A DNA stretch of 33,017 nucleotides from Candidatus Eiseniibacteriota bacterium (GTDB taxonomy: Bacteria > Eisenbacteria > RBG-16-71-46 > CAIMUX01 > WJJG01): positions 1-33,017 of the forward strand of contig WJJG01000290.1 in the NCBI GenBank assembly GCA_014729815.1. Reading direction: 5' to 3'. The notes beneath the pieces are model-generated. The model was not told the origin of the DNA and did no database searches. It saw only the letters and a program-made list of their open reading frames with translations. The translations under genes were made by a program, and so were the position numbers. Positions 8,538-17,700 of the stretch are shown piece after piece; the stretch's first letter is position 1; each line of letters begins with the position of its first letter.

Positions 8538-9894
8538 CTCGTTCCTCCTCTCCGTCCGCCGGCGCGCCCGCTCCCGCCACCTCAGCGGCGAAATCGAGAC
8601 AGTGGCCGAGCTTCTGCCGCTTGACATCCAGATAGCGACGATTGAAGGGCGTCGGCTGGGCGACGATCGGCAGCTGCTCGACGACCTCCAGACCGTGCCC
8701 GCCCAGCCCCACGCGCTTGGCGGGGTTGTTGGTCAGCAGCCGGATGCGCCGACAGCCGAGCGCCACCAGGATTTGGGCTCCGATCCCATAGTCCCGCTGG
8801 TCGGGAGCGAACCCCAGATGCACGTTGGCCTCGACCGTGTCGAGTCCCCCATCCTGCAGTTCGTAGGCGCGCAGCTTGTTGGCCAGCCCGATGCCACGCC
8901 CCTCCTGTCGCATGTAGAGCAGGATGCCGCCCTCCCGTCCGATCCGCTCGAGGGCCATGCTCAACTGGGCCCCACAGTCACAGCGCAGGCTGAAGAGCGC
9001 GTCACCGGTGAGGCACTCCGAATGCACACGCACGAGCACGGGCCGCTCGGCCGTGATCTCCCCCTGCACGAGCGCCAGGTGGTGCGCGCCGTCGACCTGG
9101 CTCTCGAAGGTATGGATCCGAAAGCGACCGAACGGCGTGGGGAAGTCGGCGTCCGAGAGACGCGTGACCAGGCTCTCATGGCGTCTGCGGTAGGCGATCA
9201 GCGCGGCCACGGAGATGATCGGCAGATCGAAGCGATGCGCCAGGCGGCGCAGCTCCGGGAGGCGGGCCATCGAGCCATCCTCGCCCATCACTTCGCAGAG
9301 CACCCCGGCCGGTCGCAGGCCGGCCAGGCGTGCCAGGTCGCAGGCCGCCTCGGTATGCCCCGCCCGGCGCAGGACGCCCCCCGGCGCGGCCCGCAGGGGA
9401 AAGATGTGACCCGGTCGCGCCAAGTCCTCCGGACGGCTCGCCGGATCGAGGAGCACTTCGATCGTGCGGGCGCGATCGTGGGCCGAGATGCCGGTCGTGG
9501 TGCCCTCGGCCGCATCCACGGAGACCGTGAAGGGGGTCTGCATCTTGGCCGTGTTGCGCGAGACCATCGGCGGCAAGTCCAGCTCGCGCAGCCGCGCCTC
9601 GGTCATCGATACGCAGACCAGCCCGCGACCATGGGTGGCCATGAAGTTGATCGTGGCCGCGTCGGCCTTCTCCGCCGCGCAGATCAGATCCCCCTCGTTC
9701 TCTCGGTCGGCGTCGTCGACCACCAGGATCATCCGTCCCGCGCGGATGGCGGCGATGGCGTCCTCTACCCCATCGAAGGCCCCGGAGCGTACCTGCTGCC
9801 GCAATGAATCGTGCTTCCCCCGCGATGATCCGTTCTGCGCCTGCGAGGATTCGTCCTTCCCCGGCGCGGGATGCTCTGCCTGCCTCTCTGCCAC
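8527..9894 (-). CDS. ribBA: Bifunctional 3,4-dihydroxy-2-butanone-4-phosphate synthase / GTP cyclohydrolase II
   Basis: VDDADRENEGDLICAAEKADAATINFMATHGRGLVCVSMTEAR (RibB) followed by VRVHSECLTGDALFSLRCDCGAQLSMALERIGREGGILLYMRQEGRGIGLANKLRAYELQDGGLDTVEAN (RibA zinc and catalytic motifs). GTG start with GGAGG upstream. Confidence 0.95.
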   Translation of the reverse strand: MAERQAEHPAPGKDESSQAQNGSSRGKHDSLRQQVRSGAFDGVEDAIAAIRAGRMILVVDDADRENEGDLICAAEKADAATINFMATHGRGLVCVSMTEARLRELDLPPMVSRNTAKMQTPFTVSVDAAEGTTTGISAHDRARTIEVLLDPASRPEDLARPGHIFPLRAAPGGVLRRAGHTEAACDLARLAGLRPAGVLCEVMGEDGSMARLPELRRLAHRFDLPIISVAALIAYRRRHESLVTRLSDADFPTPFGRFRIHTFESQVDGAHHLALVQGEITAERPVLVRVHSECLTGDALFSLRCDCGAQLSMALERIGREGGILLYMRQEGRGIGLANKLRAYELQDGGLDTVEANVHLGFAPDQRDYGIGAQILVALGCRRIRLLTNNPAKRVGLGGHGLEVVEQLPIVAQPTPFNRRYLDVKRQKLGHCLDFAAEVAGAGAPADGEEERDGA

Positions 9895-9900
9895 GACTCG

Positions 9901-10509
9901 CTACCTCCGTTCTCCCCGCCGACCGATCAGCGCTTCGACGTACTTGGCGATCAGGTCGACCTCCAGATTGACGCGCTCCCCGGGCCGATACGAGCCGACG
10001 CGCGTGCGCGCCAGCGTTTCCGGGATCAGATGGACATGGCAGCGATCGCGCCGCGCCTCGGCCACCGTCAGGCTGATACCGTCGATGGCGATCGATCCCT
10101 TCTGTACCACGTAGCGGCGCAGCTCGGCCGGGAGCGTCAGATGGAGGACGAACTCGCCTCCCATGCGTCCCGCCCGCACGACACGTCCGATCCCGTCGAC
10201 ATGGCCCTGCACCAGATGCCCGCCGAGGCGCGCATGGGCAGCCAGGGCCCGCTCGAGGTGGAGCGTGCGTCCCCGGCGCCAGGCTCCGGCGGTCGTGCGC
10301 CGCAGCGTCTCCTCCACGGCGGCCGCCGTAAATGTTCCGGAGCGAGCCTCGCAGCGCTCCACCGTCAGGCAGATGCCATCCAGCGCCACCGAATCGCCGG
10401 GCGCCAGCCCCTCGGGTGCGAACCGCGAGCGGACGCGAAGGCGTCGCCCGCCCGGAAACGGATCGACATCCAGCAATGCGGCCAGCTCTTCGATCAGCCC
10501 GGTGAACAT
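9901..10509 (-). CDS. ribE: Riboflavin synthase alpha chain
   Basis: MFTGLIEELAALLDVDPFPGGRRLRVRS...LAPGDSVALDGICLTVERCEARSGTFTAAAVEETLRRTT...LGGHLVQGHVDGIGRV...VQKGSIAIDGISLTVAEA. Internal duplication typical of RibE; start overlaps the ribD stop. Confidence 0.93.
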   Translation of the reverse strand: MFTGLIEELAALLDVDPFPGGRRLRVRSRFAPEGLAPGDSVALDGICLTVERCEARSGTFTAAAVEETLRRTTAGAWRRGRTLHLERALAAHARLGGHLVQGHVDGIGRVVRAGRMGGEFVLHLTLPAELRRYVVQKGSIAIDGISLTVAEARRDRCHVHLIPETLARTRVGSYRPGERVNLEVDLIAKYVEALIGRRGERR

Positions 10510-11720
10510 GCCAGGATCGGATCCTCTCGCAGCTCCTGCAGGCGCCGGACCGCCGGCGGGAGCAGGGTTGTGATCAGCAGATCGCGGCCGATGCGCTGGG
10601 TCAGCGGACGGCCCGTCCGGCGCGCCCTCTGCAACGTCTCCACCCCGAGATCTCCCAACCAGGTCCGCGGGCCGCCCAGCAGGATCGGCGCCAGGAAGAG
10701 GCGCAAGCGATCGACCAGATCCGCGGCGAGCAGTGCACTGGCCAGCCCCGCTCCTCCCTCGACCATCACGTCCATCCAGCCCTCGCTCGCGGTGCGCTGC
10801 AGCAGCGCCACCAGATCGACGCGCGCGCCGCCGCTGGGATGCGGACAACGCCAGACCCGCAGACCGGCGCTCTCCAGCGCTCTGACGGCTTCCCGGGGAG
10901 CCTCTGCGCCACACGCCACGACCCAGGGCGCGCCCGGATGTGCCAGAACGTGTCCCAGGAGCGCATCGTGGACGGCGATCGACGCCCGCGAATCGACTAC
11001 GATGCGTGCCGGCTGGTGGGGCCACTGCTCCTGCGCGCCGGGGACGCGGCGGCGCAGACGCCGCAGGGGATCCCGTCGCGGGCGTGCCGTCAGGCGCGGC
11101 CGATCGGCGGCAAAGGTGCCCCCCCCGACCAGCAGGGCATCGCAGCCCGCGCGCCACTGTTGTACCCGCTCCCGTGCCGCCGCGGAGCTGATCCAGCGAC
11201 TCGACCCATCCGCGGTTGCCAGCCGCCCGTCCAGGGAGCTGGCCATCTTGAGCGTCACGAAGGAGCGCTCGCAGCGCTGCCGCCAGAAGTAGGGCGCGTT
11301 GAGCCGGAGGGCCTCCGCCGCACGGATCCCCGCGGCGACCTCGATTCCCGCCCCCCGCAGTTCTGCAAAGCCGCCTCCACACACGTGGGGCGCAGGATCC
11401 CCGACCGCCGAGACTACGCGCGAGAACCCCGCCGCACGGATCGCGCGCGTGCAGGGCGGAGTTTGCCCCTGGTGGCAGCAGGGTTCCAGCGTGACATACA
11501 GCGTCGCGCCTCGCACGCGCTCCGCCGGGGCGTGGCGGATCAGATGCGCTTCGGCGTGCTCAGCACCGAAGCGCAGATGGGACCCGATGCCCACCAGGCG
11601 GCCGTCTCGTACGGCGACGGCGCCCACCCGCGGATTCGGGTGCGTCCAACCGCATCCGAGGCGCGCCGCGCTCAGCGCCACCTTCATCCAGCGCGCGTCG
11701 TGACCCAGGTCCGATTCCAA
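10494..11720 (-). CDS. ribD: Bifunctional diaminohydroxyphosphoribosylaminopyrimidine deaminase / 5-amino-6-(5-phosphoribosylamino)uracil reductase
   Basis: LGHDARWMKVALSAARLGCGWTHPNPRVGAVAVRDGRLVGIGSHLRFGAEHAEAHLI...LYVTLEPCCHQGQTPPCTRAI (deaminase HAE/PCxxxxxxPPC), then KMASSLDGRLATADGSSRWISS...DALLVGGGTFAADRPRLTAR...MVEGGAGLASALL (reductase). Start uncertain: TTG at 11720 or ATG at 11687. Confidence 0.92.
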   Translation of the reverse strand: MESDLGHDARWMKVALSAARLGCGWTHPNPRVGAVAVRDGRLVGIGSHLRFGAEHAEAHLIRHAPAERVRGATLYVTLEPCCHQGQTPPCTRAIRAAGFSRVVSAVGDPAPHVCGGGFAELRGAGIEVAAGIRAAEALRLNAPYFWRQRCERSFVTLKMASSLDGRLATADGSSRWISSAAARERVQQWRAGCDALLVGGGTFAADRPRLTARPRRDPLRRLRRRVPGAQEQWPHQPARIVVDSRASIAVHDALLGHVLAHPGAPWVVACGAEAPREAVRALESAGLRVWRCPHPSGGARVDLVALLQRTASEGWMDVMVEGGAGLASALLAADLVDRLRLFLAPILLGGPRTWLGDLGVETLQRARRTGRPLTQRIGRDLLITTLLPPAVRRLQELREDPILACSPG

Positions 11721-11749
11721 CCGTCCGCCTCGGCTTCGCCTCTGGGCAC

Positions 11750-11793
11750 AAAAAAGCGCCCCGTCGGCCCCGGAAATCGGGTGAGACGTGGCG
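11750..11793 (-). terminator. Candidate intrinsic terminator forming part of the FMN riboswitch expression platform
   Basis: Minus strand CGCCACGTC-tcacccgatttccggggcc-GACGGGGCG-CTTTTTTG: 8 of 9 stem positions pair, one A.G mismatch, followed by a T6 tract, about 30-60 nt before the ribD start. Confidence 0.6.
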
Positions 11794-11928
11794 AGGCTCC
11801 GATCCGGCCGGATCCCGACGCCCGCGCGTCGGACTCCACGCCCGGTCTGATCCGCCGCCGGATTCCGACGCGCTCCCCGGGCGCCGGTCCCTGCGGCTCT
11901 CAGAGGCCCGTGGCGGGCCTGCAGGGCC

Positions 11929-12049
11929 TCTCCTTCTCCCATCCAGACTCTACGGTCGGCTTCCGAATTCCACGGAATCGGTCCCGAGCTGCCCCGGGAT
12001 TCGCGGGCTCTCACCGCCGGTTGGGAATCTCACCCTGTCCCGAAGGAGA
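11929..12049 (-). ncRNA. FMN riboswitch (RFN element)
   Basis: Minus strand TCTCCTTCGGGACAGGGTGAGATTCCCAACCGGCGGTGAGAGCCCGCGA...GACCGATTCCGTGGAATTCGGAAGCCGACCGTAGAGTCTGGATGGGAGAAGGAGA. Closing P1 stem TCTCCTTC/GAAGGAGA plus the RFN consensus blocks; directly upstream of ribD. Confidence 0.97.
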
Positions 12050-12093
12050 TCCTCTAGGCGTTCCCCTTGCGGCTTCCGCACGGGAACCGATCA

Positions 12094-12123
12094 AGTATGC
12101 ACGGCGTGCCCCCCGGCTGTCCA
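12094..12123 (-). promoter_or_regulatory. Candidate sigma70-like promoter of the rib operon
   Basis: Minus strand TGGACA-18 bp-CATACT (5/6 and 4/6 matches to consensus), ending about 45 bp upstream of the riboswitch aptamer. Confidence 0.5.
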
Positions 12124-12171
12124 GAGCGAAACGCCTCGCCCCACGGGCCCCCTCTCGTGCACCGGGCCGTC

Positions 12172-12495
12172 CTATTCGGTCTCCTCTTCGCCCGACTCGT
12201 CCTGCTGCGCCCTCTCGATCTCGCGCAGCAGCGGCTCGAGCAAAGCCTTGGCGCGAATCACCTCCCGACGCGGCACCATCACCTGGCCCCAATAGCCGAG
12301 CGCCATCGCGTAGGCACCGTCGAAGCCCGGGATCTGCTTCGAGCGGATCCGTGCCTCGATGCCCCCTCCGCGCAGCAGCGCGCGCACGTGGATCGCCGTC
12401 GCCTCATCGGGCGCATCGAAGACCGGATGGAGATCCAGCCACTCGACCTCCTCGCCCTCCCGAGGCTCCCGTCCCGGGTCTTCATCGTTGCGCAT
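12172..12495 (-). CDS. Small DUF2007-like protein (putative signal-transducing family)
   Basis: MRNDEDPGREPREGEEVEWLDLHPVFDAPDEATAIHVRALLRGGGIEARIRSKQIPGFDGAYAMALGYWGQVMVPRREVIRAKALLEPLL. The 'A..A..vr..L...GI.a.i.......g......gv.VMVP......A..ll' pattern resembles DUF2007. Confidence 0.65.
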   Translation of the reverse strand: MRNDEDPGREPREGEEVEWLDLHPVFDAPDEATAIHVRALLRGGGIEARIRSKQIPGFDGAYAMALGYWGQVMVPRREVIRAKALLEPLLREIERAQQDESGEEETE

Positions 12496-12513
12496 CCCTA
12501 CCCCCGTGCGGCC

Positions 12514-12557
12514 ACAAAACGCAGCGGGGTGCCGCGGCCGCAAGCCGCTGCACCCCG
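12514..12557 (-). terminator. Candidate terminator downstream of the PorV-OmpA gene
   Basis: Minus strand CGGGGTG...CACCCCG hairpin with GC-rich inner arms (alternative CCGCTGC/GCAGCGG-type pairing also possible), followed by CTGCGTTTTG. Confidence 0.45.
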
Positions 12558-12684
12558 TGATTCGTTCAACGAAGGAGTCTGCTCTCGGGTCCCGGGCCAT
12601 CCGCGCGGCGGTGGCGGACCGTCGCCGCGGGCCAGGCTGGCGCTGCCGACATCCGCCGGGATTCGCCCGGCACCCCCTCCGGAC

Positions 12685-14313
12685 CTAGTTGGCGATGTGG
12701 AACTCGATCCTCCGATTCCGCGCCCGACCCATGTCGGTGTCGTTCGAAGCGATCGGGTGCTCCTCACCACGCCCCTCGATCAGCATCCGGTCGCCGGCGA
12801 TGCCCTTCTCCTCCAGATAGGTCTTCACCGCCTGGGCCCGGCGCAGGGAGAGTCGCTTGTTGTAGCCGGCGTCCCCCACGTTGTCCGTGTGCCCCACGAC
12901 CTTGATCCTCATCTCCGGGTTCTTCTTCATCAGCTTGGCAATGTCTTCGAGCACGGGCAGTGGATCGGCCCCCGAGAACTCCGCCGAATCGAACTTGAAG
13001 TTGATGTTCGCCACCCGCAGCTCGGCCGGCATGTCATCGGGGCAGCCGTCGTCGTCGTCCATGCCGTTGATTGTCTCGGCCGCATTCGGGCACTTGTCCT
13101 GGGCGTCCATCACCCCGTCCCCGTCGTTATCCACGTCGGGGCAGCCATCCATGTCCTGGTAGCCGTCGAAGTCCTCGGCACGATTCGGGCAGTCGTCGTT
13201 GACGTCGTAGACGCCATCGCCGTCGTTGTCCACATCCGGACAGCCGTCGCTATCCTCGAAGCCGTCGAAGTCCTCTGCCGCGCCCGGACAGGCATCGTCG
13301 CCGTCTGCGATCCCGTCAAGATCCGCATCCCCGCTGCGCGGCGCACCCGCAAAAGGGCGCGCGCAGGTCCCCGGCTTCTGGCCAAAGTTCAGCGTGACGC
13401 CGATCCGATGACTCGAGCCCATGAAGTCTTCCGGCTCGTCAATGAAGGCGTAGTTGAACGTCACCATCTTGACGCCTACACCCAGGCCGGCGGTCAGATC
13501 CCCGTCATTCAGCCCCAGGCGCATCGCCGCGCCGATATCCTCGGAAACCGGGAAGGCGAACTCGGTCCCCGCGTGCCACTGCAGATCGTCGGCATCCTCG
13601 ACATGGTCGAGGTCGAAGGCCATCGTCAGGCCGCAGAACGGCTTGATCGCCGTGCCGAGACGCAGATTCATCGGCACATTGTTGGCCTCCTCGTCACTCC
13701 CGATCTCGGTCGCCAGATCGCGCAGAGCCACTCCCAGGGACAGCCATTGCCACGGCTTGGCCGTCGCGCCGATGTCGAAACCGAAACCGTCCACACCGTC
13801 CTCCGCGACGTCGGCGTCCAGTCCCTGATGCAGGTACTTGAACGTCGCGCCCACCGAGACGTAGTTGACGGCGTAGGCTCCGTGGGCCATCAACGCCCAG
13901 TCGCCGTAGTTGAAGTTCCCCGTCGGGTTGCCTTCGATGTCGTACCCCTCGATATCCTTCATGCCGGCGCCGACGAAGCTGCCGCCCAGCGCGCCCCAGT
14001 CGAACTGATGCGAGGCGGTCACGAACTCCATGCGGCGATCATCCGACATCCCCAGCGCGTACATGCCCGAGATCTGCGTGCCCCAGCCCCACGCCAGCCC
14101 AGCAGGATTCCAATAGCCCACCGTGGCGTCGTTCCCGGCTGCCACATAGGCCCCACCCATGCCGAGCGCGCGGGTGCCGACACCCATGCGCAAGTAGGGC
14201 AGCGCATGGTTGTTCGAACTGTCCCCGGCCGACACCACTCCCGGCGCGGCCAGGAAGAGTCCCAGGACGAGGAGCAGAGCCCAGAACGTGACCCCCCTAC
14301 TCCCTCTCGACAT
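12685..14313 (-). CDS. PorV/PorQ-like outer-membrane beta-barrel fused to thrombospondin type-3 repeats and a C-terminal OmpA peptidoglycan-binding domain
   Basis: Signal peptide MSRGSRGVTFWALLLVLGLFLAAPGVVSA; LPYLRMGVGTRALGMGGAYVAAGNDATVGYWNPAGLAW (PorV/UPF0164-like N-terminus); DADLDGIADGDDACPGAAEDFDGFEDSDGCPDVDNDGDGVYDVNDDCP (TSP3); INFKFDSAEFSGADPLPVLEDIAKLMKKNPEMRIKVVGHTDNVGDAGYNKRLSLRRAQAVKTYLEEKGI (OmpA). Strong SD GGAGG before ATG. Confidence 0.9.
   Translation of the reverse strand: MSRGSRGVTFWALLLVLGLFLAAPGVVSAGDSSNNHALPYLRMGVGTRALGMGGAYVAAGNDATVGYWNPAGLAWGWGTQISGMYALGMSDDRRMEFVTASHQFDWGALGGSFVGAGMKDIEGYDIEGNPTGNFNYGDWALMAHGAYAVNYVSVGATFKYLHQGLDADVAEDGVDGFGFDIGATAKPWQWLSLGVALRDLATEIGSDEEANNVPMNLRLGTAIKPFCGLTMAFDLDHVEDADDLQWHAGTEFAFPVSEDIGAAMRLGLNDGDLTAGLGVGVKMVTFNYAFIDEPEDFMGSSHRIGVTLNFGQKPGTCARPFAGAPRSGDADLDGIADGDDACPGAAEDFDGFEDSDGCPDVDNDGDGVYDVNDDCPNRAEDFDGYQDMDGCPDVDNDGDGVMDAQDKCPNAAETINGMDDDDGCPDDMPAELRVANINFKFDSAEFSGADPLPVLEDIAKLMKKNPEMRIKVVGHTDNVGDAGYNKRLSLRRAQAVKTYLEEKGIAGDRMLIEGRGEEHPIASNDTDMGRARNRRIEFHIAN
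13030..13340 (-). repeat. Thrombospondin type-3-like Ca-binding repeat block within the PorV-OmpA fusion
   Basis: Three recognisable copies of a ~35-aa unit ending D-x-D-G-C-P-D-V-D-N-D-G-D-G-V-x-D-x-x-D-x-C-P-N; the DNA copies are visibly similar (gccatcgccgtcgttgtccac / ccgtccccgtcgttatccac). Confidence 0.85.
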
Positions 14314-14387
14314 CTTCTTACCTCCTTCGTTGAAGCGTATGGTCGCTCAGAACCATCTACCGACCGTCTCTGTAGAGGACGGGTTGC

Positions 14388-14418
14388 AGCGGGGCCGGAC
14401 CCGGTGTCCGGCCCCGCT
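14388..14418. repeat. Perfect 13-bp inverted repeat (strong hairpin) between the giant gene and the PorV-OmpA gene
   Basis: agcggggccggac-ccggt-gtccggccccgct; no T-tract follows on the minus strand. Confidence 0.85.
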
Positions 14419-14428
14419 CCCATGCGAC

Positions 14429-14720
14429 TTACTCACGCCAGACGACCGCCTTGACCGTCGCCGCCTTGGTGCCCGAGCCGTCCTCGGCCTCGATCCGGAT
14501 CATGTAGGCGCCGTTCGCCAGAGCCGTTCCGTTGGCGGTCGTGGCGTTCCACGGCACCTCATAGACACCAGCCGGACGCATGCCGAGGTGGTTCGTGCTG
14601 ACGTGCTCACCGGCGAAGTCGAAGACCCGGATCGTCACGTCCGCGTTGCGGCTGAGGTCGAAGCAGACGCTGGCCTCATACTCGTTCGGGTTGTACGGGT
14701 TCGGCACCAGGTGCGCGTTG
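14429..14720 (-). other. FlgD Ig-like / type IX sorting-like C-terminal domain of the giant protein
   Basis: VPNPYNPNEYEASVCFDLSRNADVTIRVFDFAGEHVSTNHLGMRPAGVYEVPWNATTANGTALANGAYMIRIEAEDGSGTKAATVKAVVWRE matches the pattern NPfNP-t-I-f-l---V-l-VyD--G--v-----------G---v-WdG----G--v-sGvY---i-------~K-~. Confidence 0.75.
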
Positions 14721-17700
14721 TCCACCGCGAGAACGGCCGACTGCACCGCCAGCGGCACGTTGATCGTAGCCGTGTTGCCGGTCATATCCGCGACTTCGAC
14801 CACCAGCGAGTAGTTGCCGGTAGCCAGCCCGCCCTCGATGCAACCGCTCAGACCGTCATCATCGAGCGTGTACTCGGTAATCTCGATCTCCGTCCCGTCG
14901 GCGTCGACCAGCATCAGGCTGGCGCTCTCGACACCGGCGCCTCCGTCATCCAGCGCGACCTCGAAGCAGAACTCCTCGCCCGGCTCGACCTGGCCGCCCG
15001 CAGGCGTAACCAGCTCGACGCTCGGCGGGGTCATGTCGACCACGAAGCGCGCCTCGATGTACTCACTGCCATAGTTCCCGGCCCAGTCCATGATCCCGCG
15101 ATCGTAGACATGGACCCGGTTGTCCAGATCGAAGAAGCAGTCGACGTAGACCGACAGCGTGTCGCCGTCGATGTAGACGATGTCGGTCTGACAGTCGAAG
15201 CCCTCGATCCAGTCCTCCATGTGCTTCTCGGAGTAGATGACGACCTCCAGGATGTCACCATCCGAGATGCCGTGGCCGCCGCCCACGGTCGGCAGGCCGA
15301 CCAGCAGCGTGTCGTCCGGCATGTAGGCCGCGAGCTCCGGATCGCTGCTCACCAGCGGCGGATCCAGGAAGAGCTCGTCGCACGTACCCGTATGGAGCAG
15401 CATGCGGTCCTCGATCTCGTCGATCTCACGCTCGTCGTCCTCGTCCTGCTGCACCAGCCACAGGTCGTACTTCATCCCGAAGAGGTCGTCGTCATCATCC
15501 TCGTCGACCACCGTCGGGCAGACGACCGGGCCGGCGCCCGCATCGTAGACGAAGGCCGTCAGGTAGTCGTAGTCGTTGGTCGGGTTGAGGTAGCCCTCGA
15601 TCTCGTAGGCGCCCTGATTGTCGAAGACCGGGTTGTCGGTCCAGCCGCTCCAGAACTCGAGCGTCGGCGGGGTCGCATCCACGTAGAAGCGAGCCCCCGG
15701 CGCGCTGGAAATCAGCTCGTTCCAGGCCCAGTCGTCGCCATGATCGCCATCATGGTTCTTGAAGCGGATGTTCAGCGTGTGCCAGCCCTCTTCCAGCCAC
15801 CACTCGCGCTCGGTGGCGTGGGTGTAGATGATCTGGTACATCGTCTCCGCTTCGTTCTTCTCCTCGATGTCGAGATCGCCACCGTCGCCATCGCCCTGGA
15901 CCCACGATTCGGTCGCCACCAGGTTCCCGTCGATCCAGACCTCGATCGACTCCTCGTCGATGTAGTCGTCCTCCGGGTTCCCGTACTCGCCGTTCAAGTC
16001 AGCGACGATGACCGGCGCACGATTCGTGTAGTTCCAGCGTCCCGCGTACGGGCTGTCCGGCGTGAAGCTGCGCACCACGACGGGACCGCCCCAGGCCGGC
16101 GCGAAGAGCGCGTAGACGTTCTCCTCGTAGTCGTCCGTATCGGTGATCACGAAGGTCACCTTGTTGTTCTCGGGATCGACCGTGACCTGCTCGATGTACT
16201 TGGCGGTCCAGGCTTCGTCATCGTAGGTGTCGAAGCGCCGCACCGTCAGCAGCATCTCCTTCTCGGCCGCCAGCGCCGAGTCGCCGTCGCAGGCTGCCAG
16301 AAGCGCCGCATCGTCGTACTCGATCGAGGCGGTCATCCAGAAGCCGGCGCCCGGCGCGTCGTAGTCGCAGATCATGCCGATGTGGTAGCTCGTCCGGTCC
16401 AGCGGCGAGAGGGCCGTCTGCTCGTCGGCATTGAGCATCGGCATCTGCGCCGGCGCGACCAGCAGGCAACCGCTCATGCCACCGCTGCCCGGCGGCACCA
16501 TCGCCGTGCCGTAGAGGTAGTAGGTCGTGTCCGGAACGTCGGCCACGTAGCCCGGCGTCATGACGACGCCGTTGGTTCCGAGCTCGTCCGTCACCTCGTA
16601 CGACCAGGTGTGCGTCCAGTGCAGATCGATCATGCCGTCGCTCAGCGCGTTGGCGAAGACCGTGAACTGGCCGCAGTCGCTATCCTCCATATCGAACGCC
16701 CCGCGCCACTTGGTCGGGTCGTCGATCATCTGCGTCATCTCGATGCACTCGGGGTCACCGCCGTCATCGATCGGGTCGGGCTCGACCCACATCACGTGCG
16801 GCACCTGCGTGGCGTCGGCCATCTGGACCTCGACCAGCATCGAGCAGTCCTCGGAGCCGCCGATCACAGTCAGCACCGGATCGTCGATCGCGCCGAGATC
16901 CTCGACGCTCACGAGCTCCAGATACCCGTGGGCATTCTCGATGACCTCCACCAGCCAGGTCGGCGGGTTCTCGTCCTGGTTCTCGTCACTGTCCATGGCC
17001 ATCGCCCGCAGATGCATCTGCGCGCCCACGCCGAGGCTGTCGAGGCTCATCGTGGTGTACCACAGGTCGCACATCTCCTCGTCCATACCGCCGTCGGCCT
17101 CGACATCGTAGGTGATGCCGATCGGGATCCAGGTCTCGCCTTCATCCGTGCTGTACTGGAACTGGACCTCCGCGATCTGCGTGTCGCAGTACGCACAGCC
17201 GTAGATGTCGACGTAGCTCTCCGGATCGTCGCCGTGCGGCAGATGCCACGGTTGGACACCGCAGATCCGAGCGCGCGGCGGCTCGATGTCGAAGATGCCC
17301 ACCGGGACCGCTCCGCTCGGCAGCTCGTTGCACAGCTCGTCGGCCGCCCAGACGCGGACCTCGTAGGTGCCCTCGAGCAGACCGCTGGTGTTCCAGTCGA
17401 TCGAGTGGGTCACCTCGGTGAAGATCGTCCCCTCCGGCGCGGTCCAGACGCCCAGGTCGAACCAGTCGGTTTGGTCGCCCGTCGTACGCCGCGCCTCGAA
17501 GACCAGCGAGCTGATCCCGGTCTCGAAGTCGTCCGGCAACGCATCCTCGTCGTCCTCCGCGGTCGCGTACAGCGTGACCACGTCGCCGACGCTGATGTCC
17601 ACCGGATCGTGGACCGGATAGACCATCTCGCCCTCGACGTCGATGCGCGTCAGATCCACGGTCGGGCGCGCGCCATCCCAGATCATGTTCTGCGCCACGA

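Noticed and set aside
8602-9807. Plus-strand 401-aa ORF
   Set aside because: Register antisense to ribBA.
13030-13340. Possible CRISPR or DNA satellite
   Set aside because: Repeats are in-frame protein TSP3 units with degenerate DNA and no constant repeat/spacer structure. Asp-rich gtc/gtcgtc tracts at 21,000-26,800 are likewise coding.
12067-14454. Plus-strand 795-aa ORF
   Set aside because: Register antisense to the PorV-OmpA gene and DUF2007-like region; no recognisable domain.
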